From: Phymatolithon calcareum
Lineage: Eukaryota > Rhodophyta > Florideophyceae > Hapalidiales
Direction: 5' to 3'
DNA: 64,000 nucleotides
Assembly (NCBI GenBank): GCA_977006965.1
Contig: OZ345360.1
Location: forward strand, 1,054,001-1,118,000
Part shown: positions 1-9,299 of the stretch, piece after piece
Numbering within the stretch: the first letter of the stretch is position 1
How the letters are laid out: each line of letters begins with the position of its first letter
Translations under genes and position numbers: made by a program
Notes under the pieces: model-generated
Database searches by the model: none
What the model was told of the DNA's origin: nothing
What the model saw: the letters and a program-made list of their open reading frames with translations, nothing else

Positions 1-616
1 TGACGTCCGAGTGGTGCATCGCATATACGGCCGACACATCCTTCAGTTCTTTCAACCTCCGTTGCTTCAGTTTTCCCCGCCTGCCGTCTCCTTTCCCGTC
101 AGTAGCAGTTTTGCGCTGCAGACGTTTCATCTCCGCCAATGCAACTGCACGCTGCTTGATGCCTGCGCGAACTTTCGGAATCTCATCCACGCAACTGCGA
201 ATGGGCTTCACCACATCGCGATCGTACCTACGCTCGAATCCAGCCCACTGCCCCTGGGACTGCTTCTGCGCGGTGAGAAATGACGAGGCCAGTCCACGGT
301 GGGCGTCCCTTGCTGAAAAGAACTCATTGAGCTTCTGCGCCACGGCGACGCCAGACTCGGCAACCTTTGCCAGCGCCGCTTTATGTTCGTCCAGCGTGCG
401 CATGAGCTCGTTGAAACTGCGCTCGGCCTCATCGAAGCGGACGCTGCGTCTGCGGAAAGACGCCTGCTCTTCGTCGTCGCTGGCCTGCGCGGCGGCAAGT
501 GCGGCGGCTGCATCGGCAAGACTGGCAGGGTTCGGTTCGGTATCGATTTCGCTCGTAGACGCGCTCGGGCCGACGTCGCGGCGCGCGGCGGACGCAGCAC
601 GAGTGGCGCCCCACAT
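1..616 (-). CDS. BAR-domain-like protein, partial (C-terminus beyond window)
   Basis: A minus-strand frame stays open from an ATG at 614-616 to the left edge, at least 205 codons. The first ~55 residues are Ala/Ser/Asp-rich and low complexity. A long amphipathic helical stretch follows, containing FDEAERSFNELMRTLDEHKA, then LNEFFSARDAHRGLASSFLT and a basic segment near RRGKLKQRRLKELKDVSAVY. This spacing of charged helices, with a mid-protein basic cluster, is what BAR/AMPH membrane-curvature domains look like; such proteins dimerise on endocytic or tubular membranes. The shorter minus-strand frames over the same DNA are shadows. It is divergent from UMP1 across ~370 bp. The BAR call rests on helix pattern and remembered family appearance; another coiled-coil family is possible. 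Confidence 0.6.
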   Translation of the reverse strand, partial: MWGATRAASAARRDVGPSASTSEIDTEPNPASLADAAAALAAAQASDDEEQASFRRRSVRFDEAERSFNELMRTLDEHKAALAKVAESGVAVAQKLNEFFSARDAHRGLASSFLTAQKQSQGQWAGFERRYDRDVVKPIRSCVDEIPKVRAGIKQRAVALAEMKRLQRKTATDGKGDGRRGKLKQRRLKELKDVSAVYAMHHSDV

Positions 617-876
617 AGGGACGGGCGCGAGGCGGCTCGCGCCGCGAGCAGCGCGGCGAAGGACACTCGCGCAGTGATAGTCAGACCGTGGTCAGGCGTC
701 TGCCGCCAGGAGGCACAACTCTTCATCGAGCCCTACTCGGCAGGTACATTGTCATACTTGCTAACGGTACCCAAGGACCGATTGTAATTTGGGACTAAAT
801 TAATTTATGAAAGGTTCTTGTAATTACCGAAAGCTATAATAATTGGAGCCTTTCTATTTGCCTCCAGCATGAAGAT

Positions 877-900
877 GATTCGTTCTCGCGAGAACGAATC
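877..900. promoter_or_regulatory. 24-bp perfect palindrome with TCTCGCGAGA core
   Basis: Positions 877-900 are a perfect inverted repeat centred on TCTCGCGAGA, extended seven bases each side (GATTCGT / ACGAATC). It lies 91 bp upstream of the UMP1 ATG and in the divergent interval shared with the BAR gene. TCTCGCGAGA is a known palindromic promoter motif in animals; its use here is inference from position. The rest of 617-990 holds no convincing gene. Confidence 0.5.
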
Positions 901-990
901 GCGGCATTGCCATTCTTAGCTCAAAAAGGCGTCGCTGGTTGTCTGTCTTCGTCGAAGTTGTAATTCACCAAGTTCGCCACAGTGCTCGAA

Positions 991-1386
991 ATGGAGCGCC
1001 CGAGCTCTGTTCCCGTATCCCGCGCCGCGGATGCGTCAACGCACGCCACTCTGCAGTATGAGGCATCCGTGATTCATCCCGTGGAGGAGATCCAGCGTTC
1101 GGCGAAGGTGAACGAACGAAAAACGAAGAGGCAGTTGCAGGCGCTTACGTATGGCGCCGCGATGCCGATGCGACTACAGATGCAAGAGCAGATCCTGTCC
1201 CAGTTCCATCGTCTCCCGGGACTTCCCAGCTCGCACCTCGGCCTTTCCACTCTGTCTGGGCGCGATGAGCAGATCGATGTGGAAGACTACATGGGCCGCC
1301 CTGAGGAATCACCATATATGCCTGTGCACAGCGCTCATGAGATTATGGAGAAGCGCCTTGGTATCCAGGCTCCGAAACCGTTCTAG
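991..1386 (+). CDS. UMP1: Proteasome maturation factor UMP1/POMP
   Basis: A 131-aa single-exon protein starting at ATG 991 (an in-frame GTG at 982 is ignored). Residues ~65-110 match the UMP1/POMP family: a segment ending MPMRLQMQEQILSQFHRLPG, then LPSSHLGLSTLSGRDEQIDV-EDYMG. This corresponds to the human pattern of a hydrophobic amphipathic helix, RLPFLSSSNLSLDVLRGNDE and GFEDIL. UMP1 is a chaperone that binds half-proteasomes during 20S core assembly and becomes the first substrate of the matured particle. The length is close to the usual ~140 aa. The 3' end of the gene has been tandemly duplicated into its downstream region. Confidence 0.93.
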   Translation: MERPSSVPVSRAADASTHATLQYEASVIHPVEEIQRSAKVNERKTKRQLQALTYGAAMPMRLQMQEQILSQFHRLPGLPSSHLGLSTLSGRDEQIDVEDYMGRPEESPYMPVHSAHEIMEKRLGIQAPKPF

Positions 1387-1600
1387 GACGCTCGGCTTAA
1401 TAACGGGCGTGTGACACCGATGTACAATTCTGGGAAATTGAACCTTATCCCCGCTCATGAGATAATGGCGATGTGCAATGACACCCAGACCCGCGCCGTT
1501 TTAGAGCGCTCAAGCTGATCAAAGCAGAGTAAACTTTGCGTGACGTTTATTGTACAATTCTACGAAACTGAATCGTTCCACTCTTTATCAGCTATATGTT
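1331..1600 (+). repeat. Degenerate tandem duplication of the UMP1 3' end
   Basis: GCTCATGAGATTATGG at 1333 recurs as GCTCATGAGATAATGG at 1453, each followed by similar sequence through CCG-TTCTAGGACGCTC / CCG-TTTTAGAGCGCTC. Likewise GTACAATTCTGGGAAATTGAA at ~1422 recurs as GTACAATTCTACGAAACTGAA at ~1552. The period is about 120-130 bp. The second unit lies wholly downstream of the stop and has lost coding capacity. Beyond this, 1387-1686 holds no gene. Confidence 0.7.
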
Positions 1601-1686
1601 CTTTATCACCTACTTCTTCAGACTCAAAACGGTTCCAATGCCGACTTCGAATACACTACTTCCTGTTACTCTTCACTCCTGTCAAC

Positions 1687-3003
1687 TTAGCTAAGTTGCT
1701 CCTGTTCTTCCTGTGAGAATCCCAACAAATACAAGACCGCAGCCAAGCTTGGAGTGTTGATTCGGAATTGTGCAGCCTCCTGCACGGCAGGTTTCGCATG
1801 GAAAGCAATCCCCAGACCCGCCGTGCCAAGCATCGGCAAGTCATTTGCTCCGTCTCCAATCGCAATAACTTGGTCAAGTGTGATTCGCTCATGCTGCGCA
1901 ATAGTCGACAATAAATCCGCCTTTCGCTGCGCATTCACCACAGGTCCAACAGTTCGTCCAGTGAAACATCCATCCTCACCAACCTCCAGAACATTTGCAT
2001 AGTCATAATCCAGCCCGAGTTCACGCCGGACATGCTCAGTCACCCTCGTAAATCCCCCAGAAATAACTGCGAGTCTGTATCCCAGCCTTTTCAGGGTGCG
2101 CGCTAGCAACTTTGCTCCCTTTGTATACTGCAATCCGGCAATAACCTTGTCGAACACGACCTCTGGAGTGCCTTTCAAAAGGGCCACACGTCGTGCAAGA
2201 CTCTCCGAAAAGTCGAGGCGCCCACCCATTGCCTCCTCAGTGATCTGCTTGACCTTGTCGCCAACGCCAGCATGTTTCGCAATCTCATCAATTACCTCCT
2301 GCTGAATGAGCGTGGAGTCCATGTCAAACACTACGAGGCGTTTCGAACGACGAAGGACGGTCTCGCGCTGCAGCGCGACATCAAATCCACCGGCACGCCC
2401 GAGTGCGTACAACTCCGCACGGAGCGCTGTGATGTGAGCGTGTGACGCAGTCCCGCGCACAAAGATATCAAGCGCGTGTAGTGCTGATGGGCCACTCAGT
2501 CTCGTCACACGGGTCGGCGAGAACGCATGCGCGCAAAGCGTGTCTGCGACGGCGAGCACTCGAGCCGCCGGAATATTCGAGCTGGATATCAACGTAACCA
2601 CGTACAATGCATTTCCTGTACCTTCTCTGACCTCGTTTCCATCATCACGAACGGAAAAGTCAGCTGAAAGTCCACATCGTGATGCAGCCAGTAGTAGAGC
2701 CCGATACACAGTCGCTGCCGAAGCCTTCACCTCAGCTTCTACCACCATCGTCAGATGCTCCTGCATCACCGAATGCCGGAAGTCCAAGATTTTGGTTTCC
2801 TTGGATTCACCAAGAGCGCCAAGTACGTCGCAGACGGCGTCAATATGGTCCGGCCCCGATAAAGTTACGGTCAGAACCTCGGTCTCACTGTTGCCGTCAT
2901 CGGTTTTTTTGCTGTTATCGGCCATGGTCAATTTTGTCTTCGAAAGTGCGTCACTGAGTTGATATGCCGGCGATGGTACGGGCTTAGGCGTTTCAGTTCT
3001 CAT
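1687..3003 (-). CDS. serB: Phosphoserine phosphatase, SerB type with N-terminal ACT region
   Basis: A 438-aa protein from ATG 3003 (an alternative Met lies near 2925; the upstream TTG-started extension is not favoured). Residues ~60-220 form an ACT-like regulatory region. A HAD phosphatase domain follows: motif I FDMDSTLIQQEVIDEIA, the substrate-contact helix EEAMGGRLDFSESLARRVAL, motif II VISGGF, and motif III/IV IGDGANDLPML. It hydrolyses O-phosphoserine to serine, the last step of the phosphorylated serine pathway, and may be plastidial. The ACT-HAD architecture is that of bacterial SerB rather than the short animal PSPH. No intron is needed. It is convergent with UMP1. Confidence 0.95.
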   Translation of the reverse strand: MRTETPKPVPSPAYQLSDALSKTKLTMADNSKKTDDGNSETEVLTVTLSGPDHIDAVCDVLGALGESKETKILDFRHSVMQEHLTMVVEAEVKASAATVYRALLLAASRCGLSADFSVRDDGNEVREGTGNALYVVTLISSSNIPAARVLAVADTLCAHAFSPTRVTRLSGPSALHALDIFVRGTASHAHITALRAELYALGRAGGFDVALQRETVLRRSKRLVVFDMDSTLIQQEVIDEIAKHAGVGDKVKQITEEAMGGRLDFSESLARRVALLKGTPEVVFDKVIAGLQYTKGAKLLARTLKRLGYRLAVISGGFTRVTEHVRRELGLDYDYANVLEVGEDGCFTGRTVGPVVNAQRKADLLSTIAQHERITLDQVIAIGDGANDLPMLGTAGLGIAFHAKPAVQEAAQFRINTPSLAAVLYLLGFSQEEQEQLS

Positions 3004-3343
3004 CGCGTTGTCGTGTTGGAGAGATGCGTGAGATGTCCTTGTCGAGGTCAAGGATAGCTAGTGCGATCGACACTCCACCCAATTTAGCATTGGTCATTGC
3101 CTGACACAACTGATTGCCCGAAAAATTAACGAAAAATACGTCATCGGGGCGAACAAGATTCACTTCAAGAATCTGAGAAATAATTTCGAAGTGAATCTGA
3201 TTTCCTGCAGGATCAATTGACGTAGTCAAGAATTGAAGATGGATATAGAAGCCCAGCTCATCCATGTTGCGGTCCGCGAATATCGAAAGAGTGCGTTCTG
3301 TGCCAAAAATGATCCCTGACGACGGACTGGGCGCAATCTGTGT
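2993..3343 (-). CDS. Hypothetical open frame between DRE2 and serB
   Basis: A minus-strand frame is open for ~115 codons, from just after a TAG at ~3344 to the stop at 2993. It has plausible protein composition (for example GIIFGTERTLSIFADRN and LEVNLVRPDDVFFVNFSG). The first in-frame ATG is at 3265. The opening TAG could be an intron acceptor (CTGTAG), implying an upstream exon, but none is recognised. It overlaps the proposed serB start by 11 bp. I do not recognise a family. On the opposite strand, an ATG-led frame at ~3310 runs into a good donor (CAG|GTGAGT) at ~3397, a competing interpretation. Confidence 0.3.
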   Translation of the reverse strand, partial: TQIAPSPSSGIIFGTERTLSIFADRNMDELGFYIHLQFLTTSIDPAGNQIHFEIISQILEVNLVRPDDVFFVNFSGNQLCQAMTNAKLGGVSIALAILDLDKDISRISPTRQRDEN

Positions 3344-3520
3344 TTTCGCAATTCGAAAAGGAGGCAGAACCCTCTACAGCTCAGCCTCCCAATACAGGTG
3401 AGTGGAAACTATGCTAAAAGGAGCTTTAACTTCGTCGGCGTCAAGAAGAAGCGATGTCGTCCACATGCCATTTTCTTGGAATCAGACTACATCAAAGCAA
3501 AAATATCCACATCTCTCCTT

Positions 3521-4069
3521 CTAAATATCAGACGTCATCAACTGCTGACTAATATCGACTTTTTCACCAGGTTTAAACGGCGGAAGTCCAAGATATGGAC
3601 AACCCGCGCACCGAAACGCGTCTCCCAGAGAGCAATTTCCACAATTACTCTTCGCCGCCGCCTTCGTATCCACAACGGTATCTATCTGTACAGCCTCTGC
3701 GAGTCCACAAGAGCAATCCTTGCACGGTTTACGCCCGGTCTTTGCGGCAGCAGCAGCGTCAGAAGCGTCGAGCGGTGGACAAATTTTCGCGGGAAGTCCG
3801 TCGCGCGCCAGTAGCTCGTCTTCGTCAACTAGCACAGGAGCGCTGGACAATGCCACCTTATGTCCCTCTGCATAATTCGGCAAACGTCCGATCACGAACT
3901 TGCCCGCCGTGCGCACTTCCGTCAGCCCGGCCAGTGTCATTCGCTCCTGTATCACTGATGGCGCATCCGTTGCCGTTGCCCGGAACTCTGTGCCAGGCGC
4001 CGCCCCAGCAACTGCAGCGAAGAAACCCTCGAGCGACACATCAGACACTTCTGTTAGTGCACGAACCAT
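3521..4069 (-). CDS. DRE2: Anamorsin/Dre2, cytosolic Fe-S assembly protein
   Basis: A 182-aa single-exon protein starting at ATG 4069. The C-terminal CIAPIN1 domain is unmistakable. Motif A has an upstream Cys (AKICPP) and [11 protein letters not shown]. Motif B is [19 protein letters not shown] followed by [10 protein letters not shown]. Each motif supplies four cysteines for an Fe-S cluster. Dre2 takes electrons from the diflavin reductase Tah18 and feeds them to the cytosolic Fe-S assembly machinery. The N-terminal methyltransferase-like domain is short (~90 aa), so the protein is smaller than the usual 270-350 aa. Confidence 0.96.
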   Translation of the reverse strand: MVRALTEVSDVSLEGFFAAVAGAAPGTEFRATATDAPSVIQERMTLAGLTEVRTAGKFVIGRLPNYAEGHKVALSSAPVLVDEDELLARDGLPAKICPPLDASDAAAAAKTGRKPCKDCSCGLAEAVQIDTVVDTKAAAKSNCGNCSLGDAFRCAGCPYLGLPPFKPGEKVDISQQLMTSDI

Positions 4070-5617
4070 CGTGAACGCGTGCAGGATGACGTTACAGGTC
4101 GTTCAACCTTGAATGAAATTCTGGTGACGTGAGCCGAGACTTCCGACATTTTGTTAGAGTTTTTGGAAATTTTTTATAAAGAATGAAGAAATTGGGAATG
4201 TTTTGGATGATTGGTCTAGCTGTCCAGGTTCATCCACGTTGGACGCGAGGCCGACATCAAACTTGAATGAACCCGGCTGGCATCGCGAGCTCTCACGATG
4301 CCGCCTGCAGACTACAGAGGACAGCAAAATCAAATTCTAAAAGCGCACATGGGTAATTAAGTTCGAGTCTGATAATTCACGTCCGCATTTGTTCGAGTGG
4401 ACAGGTGGACCCGATACTATTGTACAGAATGCAGAGCCGTTGTCTTCACATTCAATTAATAGAAATCGATGTTCATGATTAAGCATGCTTCAGCATTTGG
4501 GAGGACGACATAAAGCCGTCATGTATCTGACTGACAAAGTCTACTTTTCTCAACTTTTTCTTTAACTGTTTTCTTGCAGAACGAACTTCGGTTGTTCCTG
4601 AGTTCTCAACGATCAGACCATTTCGCTCTCTGGCAAGCAGATCACATGAATCGCTTGATGCGACACGGCTATCTAAGGATAAAATCGAATGTCTGGGCTT
4701 AACTCCAGTCCCTTGATTTGACTGTGTGCCGAATTCCGCCCCTTAGTGGAGGTGAAGATTACAATCACATTGTGTCTCAATCCAGTACATGCGCAGCGCA
4801 TCTGAAATACCCGAGCGACGCGAAAGTAGATAAGCAACGTTGTCTACTGTGTTGTGTGGTATCGCAAATCTGCGCAATGTTTTTGCCGGGTGGTGCAGAA
4901 CATTAAAATCGTTCCCGTTTATGCAGAACGTTTCATCACTCAGCCACTAAGGAAGGTGGTGCTTTTCATTGTCTTTGCGTCTGTACGTATTTGCCGAAAC
5001 GTACTGCGATCGATTCGTACTGTACTATTCCCAGAGGAGTATGTCGTGACAATGAAAAGCTTCAGAAAAATGAAAAGGCCAAATCTCAATGGAATTGGAA
5101 TCATCGTTGTCCTAGAGATTGAACGTTTCAAACATCTAACAAACCAAAGAAAGTAGTTGTACTGGTCGTACTCTCTCAGACCGGTAACAGAATGCACAAA
5201 TAAAATGGAAGTTAAGAGGGGACGGCATTGTGACTTCAAAGCCTCCAAGAGTCTATTGATCTTCTTTTGGATTGACGGGCATCATTTGATGCAGAGTGGG
5301 CGCTTGCAGTGGTACTTGGCGAGAGCTTATCAGTGAATATAGAAGTCCAAGACTTGAGTTTTGTCGTCACACTGCAGTCGAAATTATAATCCAAATTAAT
5401 GTTTTTTGACCTAGTATGATATGCTACACTCAAACTCAACTGCACAAGGAGAGCTGAAATCCGTCTTACAGGAGCATTTGAGTACCGCTCTGCACGACAC
5501 ACTGTCTCACTTCGCATCTGGACGCAAAAGCCGAACAAGGAAATCAAAATTTTGATAGAGCAGCCTGCCACGGAGAACTGCAACTCGGCTTACCTGAGCT
5601 TCTGTACTTCAAAGATA
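4070..5617. other. Intergenic, no gene recognised
   Basis: About 1.5 kb between DRE2 and ADA3 (divergently transcribed). Open frames are short, overlap on both strands and have no family resemblance. I see no tRNA, repeat or transposon sequence. Confidence 0.5.
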
Positions 5618-7051
5618 ATGGAGCGCGATATCCTCCCCCCGGGTACATTCGTGGACAAGAACACGTTCGACCCCTTGCGCCACTCGTGCGCAGACATGCT
5701 TTGGTACCATGTGGAACCGGTACGTCGTCACGCGTCACCCGCTACTCGATGCAGCATCACGGCCCTGCTCAGCTGACTTACTGTGGGGACATAGCTGCGA
5801 CACGAGGTAGAGTTTTCAGCCATTTAGCGCAGAGGACGTGAGTGCGTTGAGCTCATTAGAGTCGAAGCCACTCAGAGAGAATGAATTGACCGTGCCCGAA
5901 ACGCCACACGAGCGAAATTTGCGCGTCACTCAGGGCGATGCAATCCCTACTGGTGATGCGACTTTAGCGCGGGCGCGCTCCTTCCCAATAACGCAGCGCC
6001 TTGTCGCGGCGTTCTTGGACGAGGGAAAGGGACAGGGCAACGCGAGTCGGACGCTGCGACAAAATCCTGTACCTGAGCCAACATGGCTTCCCGGCTCGCT
6101 GCCTGCTCTGCGCTCGTTTAACCGCATTCTGGAAAACCGTATTAAAGCGGAGCTGGAGAGCGTCGGGCTCCTGACGCCGGAGGACGATGACCAGTTGGCG
6201 GAAAGTATGCGAATGGTATGTGAATTCATCTGAATTGCACTTTCAAGTTCTGCACACTATGGCATGTGACATGGTATACTCGCTAGATGAGCAGTCTGAT
6301 TGCTGACTTCCGTTGATGTTCACACCATTGTTTGGAAATAGGATCAATGGCATTTGCGAAATCTGACAACGGCAAATACGAAGACGCACAGGTATGTTTT
6401 TCTCATATTTTTAGCACGAGCCTTGTTGACTACGGCTTTCTCACACAGACTGCGCTCGCGACCTATCTCTATAGTCATGTGAAGAAGAATTTTGTCGGAG
6501 AATTGCAAACGCAAGCCGCACGACGCCAGCAAAAACGAAAGTACGACCTCCTGGAGGTGCAGTACTTGAAAAAAATGATGGAGACTGGTGGAAAGCGCAG
6601 CAGGAGCAACTTTTCAAAACTGTTAGGAAAAATGCATCCCCACAGGGAGCTCGAGGTCGGAGCTCCCTTGCCCGGGAAAAACAAATCTGGCATGGCTAAC
6701 GGAGACGTATCGCACACGCATGAGCGGAAGAAAAAGAAGAGAAAATCCAACTCGCATCACGATCGGCACAAATCCAAAGCCAATCATGTGGATCCTATTG
6801 CTCATAAGGACAGCGGCCATACGGACGGTGGAGATATCGCACCACATATCGCCGACATCATTCAGCGACACGGCAATTGGGCGTCTCTGGATTTGATAGT
6901 TGACGAGTTTGTCAAGTTTGGGCCACCACTCGGTCTGGACGAGCACGAAACGCGTTCACGAATTTCAAGCACGATATCATTCTCCAGAAAACCATTTAGA
7001 TTTCCGAAGCACCCGGAAAAGAAGGACACATTCTCCGTGCTCCGCGTCTGA
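5618..7051 (+). CDS. ADA3: Transcriptional adaptor ADA3/TADA3 (SAGA HAT module), four exons
   Basis: Exons 5618-5719, 5820-6204, 6342-6391 and 6449-7051 join in frame to 379 aa; all three introns are GT-AG (gtacgt...tttcag, gtatgc...aaatag, gtatgt...cacacag). Exon 1-2 gives MLWYHVEP-PFSAEDVSALSSLE, matching the TADA3 block FWASVEPYCADITSEEVRTLEELL. Exon 2 gives ITQRLVAAFLDEGK and RILENRIKAELESVGLLTPE, matching TADA3 LTQRLLQALVEE and LESRIKEELIAQGLLESE. ADA3 links GCN5 and ADA2 in the SAGA/ADA acetyltransferase module. Unusually, a lysine-rich stretch (RKKKKRK) and ~75 further residues follow the conserved C-terminal region. Confidence 0.85.
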
Positions 7052-7326
7052 TTGGAATGGCGAACATGACATAAACGAAATATGTAACAAATCAAATGAG
7101 GAAGCTATCTGCAAAGTGTTGTGTTCTCCATGACGAGCATGTAAAAGAAAACCGCATTAGGTGAAAAAATAAGGAATGTTTCTCCCGATTTGCTTACCTG
7201 GGCAGTGCCGCATTCGGCACACGGTCTGAGTTCACACTAGAAAGAAAAACACAAGAAAGTGATAAACAATTTTTTTGAAAGCATCCATTTCAACTAAGCC
7301 TGCAGAAACAATGGTACCAGCAGTAA

Positions 7327-8772
7327 TCACTTGTCAGCGGTAATTCGGCTAGACGCCGAAAGCGCGGATATACATCCCTTCACGATTTCGGCGCTGATCT
7401 GGCGTCCGTCAAAAACGCGTGCGCGAAGCGTAGAAACCGCAGTATTCGCGTCCTTTGCCCTGGAAAACTCAATGAACGCAGTTCCTTTCCATTCACCTGT
7501 CCTTGGGATCTCCACGGAAGTCACAGTTCCGTACTGCGAGCATTCCACCTTCACATCGTCCACGAGATCCTCGTAGTCTTCGTCGTTCCCTTCAAGATCC
7601 TCATTCGTCACCAAGTTGACTAGCGATATCACCCTTCCACTCTTGGGAGCTTCGGCATCCCCATCCGTCAGCGGCGGAGTGGTTTTCACAACCTCGTGTT
7701 TCTCCTCGTCTTTACTAGTATCCACAGTGGAAGGATTACTCTTGGCACCAGTCGGCTCAGATTTTGTCTCGCCACTCACATGGGCAGCTGGTTTCGACAG
7801 CCCATTTTCTGCACCAGGAATGGCTTCCACCTGCTTCATAGGGGATGGCTGTGATCGGAGATTGATTGTTGATAATGGCCGTGGTTTCGATGTAATTGCG
7901 TTACCATTAGCTGGAGCTTGAACCATAGACTCGGCCTTGGTGCCCGCCACAGATTTCGGCGCTTCGGGAACCATTGGAGTTTGCGAAATGCTTACACGCT
8001 CGCGCATATCGTTGCCCCCTTGACCGTGAGTGACATTGGCCGCTGCAACAGCAAGCAGTCTTGCAGGGGGGCTCGCAATTCCGCCTAACTGATTGCATAG
8101 CTCAACAATTCCCTGCATCTTGATGGGCTCAGGCACGAGGTTCAAGGCAGCTGGGTACATTTCTGGTCGGTAGTCAGACGGCCTGTTAATGCGAAGCGGA
8201 CGGCCGTGCAAGAAGATACCATTGAGCTGCATCATGTTCACTGCCTCTTGGTCTCCACGCAGCTCCATAAAACCGAATTTACCATCGCTGTGCAACCACA
8301 CGGAAAGGACCGGAAGAGGTTCGTCAGGCTTGTTCGGTCGAAAGCCCACGCAATACAGAGCAGAGAAGAACTGCTGTAACGCTATTTCGGTAAGTCCGAA
8401 TGAATTGTTGATATTTCCGGCGTAAAGGCGTCTCGACTTGTTCGGCTGCTGCGGTGCGACGGCCCGTGGGTACGCAACTCCTGCGAAAGGTTGATGGGCA
8501 CCATACACGCCGTTTCCGTACGCCTGCGGCTGCGGAGGAGCGCGACCGCCATATGGAGTGGCTGGTGACTTTGGTGCAGCGACGTGACGGTGTACACGCG
8601 GCACTGTCGGTTCAACTTCCGGGAAGCGAGAGCCGCGGGCGCTGTCGCCACTGCTGGGCGAGCGGATTGTATCTCCTCGGCGTCGCTTACGGTCGAGGCT
8701 CGGGCTCGGAGTTCTCCGGCGAACGCGAGGTATGGAATCGTTCGCTAGATCCGAGGCGTCCGCCGAGATCAT
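7327..8772 (-). CDS. U2AF65: U2AF65-like splicing factor (one canonical RRM plus UHM)
   Basis: A 481-aa single-exon protein from ATG 8772; the frame stays open further upstream only through a TTG start at 9024. Residues ~20-60 are Arg/Ser/Pro-rich. An RRM follows, starting RRLYAGNINNSFGLTEIALQ and continuing through GKFGFMELRGDQEAVNMM to LRINRPSDYRP, a close match to U2AF65 RRM1. After ~170 residues of low-complexity linker comes a UHM starting RVISLVNLVTNEDLEGN, with the TAFIEFSRAKDAN strand and an RVF (RXF) motif that binds ligand tryptophans. U2AF65 recognises polypyrimidine tracts at 3' splice sites. The usual RRM2 between these domains is absent. Confidence 0.85.
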   Translation of the reverse strand: MISADASDLANDSIPRVRRRTPSPSLDRKRRRGDTIRSPSSGDSARGSRFPEVEPTVPRVHRHVAAPKSPATPYGGRAPPQPQAYGNGVYGAHQPFAGVAYPRAVAPQQPNKSRRLYAGNINNSFGLTEIALQQFFSALYCVGFRPNKPDEPLPVLSVWLHSDGKFGFMELRGDQEAVNMMQLNGIFLHGRPLRINRPSDYRPEMYPAALNLVPEPIKMQGIVELCNQLGGIASPPARLLAVAAANVTHGQGGNDMRERVSISQTPMVPEAPKSVAGTKAESMVQAPANGNAITSKPRPLSTINLRSQPSPMKQVEAIPGAENGLSKPAAHVSGETKSEPTGAKSNPSTVDTSKDEEKHEVVKTTPPLTDGDAEAPKSGRVISLVNLVTNEDLEGNDEDYEDLVDDVKVECSQYGTVTSVEIPRTGEWKGTAFIEFSRAKDANTAVSTLRARVFDGRQISAEIVKGCISALSASSRITADK

Positions 8773-9299
8773 GGCGGCTTGTAGACGAGAGTTTGTGGCG
8801 GCCTGGTGGGGTCTCTCGCTTCGATTCAGCCCTAGCAAGACTTGTCGTTCTTGACGGTGAAGTTGGGCCTCGCAGCATACTGTACAAGTATACTCATGCT
8901 TCTGACTGTAAGCGAAAAACCGGGCGCCATTGGTGGAATGGATGACTTGATCTTTTATGACAACTCTTTGTTTGTTTCTTGCATCAACACCAAACAAACC
9001 TAGCGGCGATTTAGACGGCTTCAAGTTCTACAAATTCGTCAGCGTTCTTTAAAAACAATGTCAACTACCGGACTACAAAAATGCCTAAAAGTACAAAAAT
9101 CAATGAATAAGGGCGTGGACCCGTCTTCAAAGGAGCCGACTGAGCCGTTTCGATCCAGAGCGTAGTACGTTTTGGACAGTCCCGAAAATGCAGACTTGAA
9201 GAGTCCCTTGCGTAGCTCTGGAAAGAAAAAAGGACTTGATTGCGAAGCTTCTCGCTTTCAAACGATTAATTAGTAGTCAACGCTTGTGTGAGACATACA
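8773..9299. other. Interval between two minus-strand genes
   Basis: About 530 bp holding the 5' leader of the U2AF-like gene and the 3' region of the coiled-coil membrane protein gene. No separate gene is seen. The U2AF frame is open upstream to 9024 but has no ATG there. Confidence 0.4.

Noticed and set aside
208-726. 172-codon minus-strand frame at the left end
   Set aside because: Arg/Ser/Pro-rich shadow of the BAR-like gene, which is open in a different minus-strand frame to the window edge.
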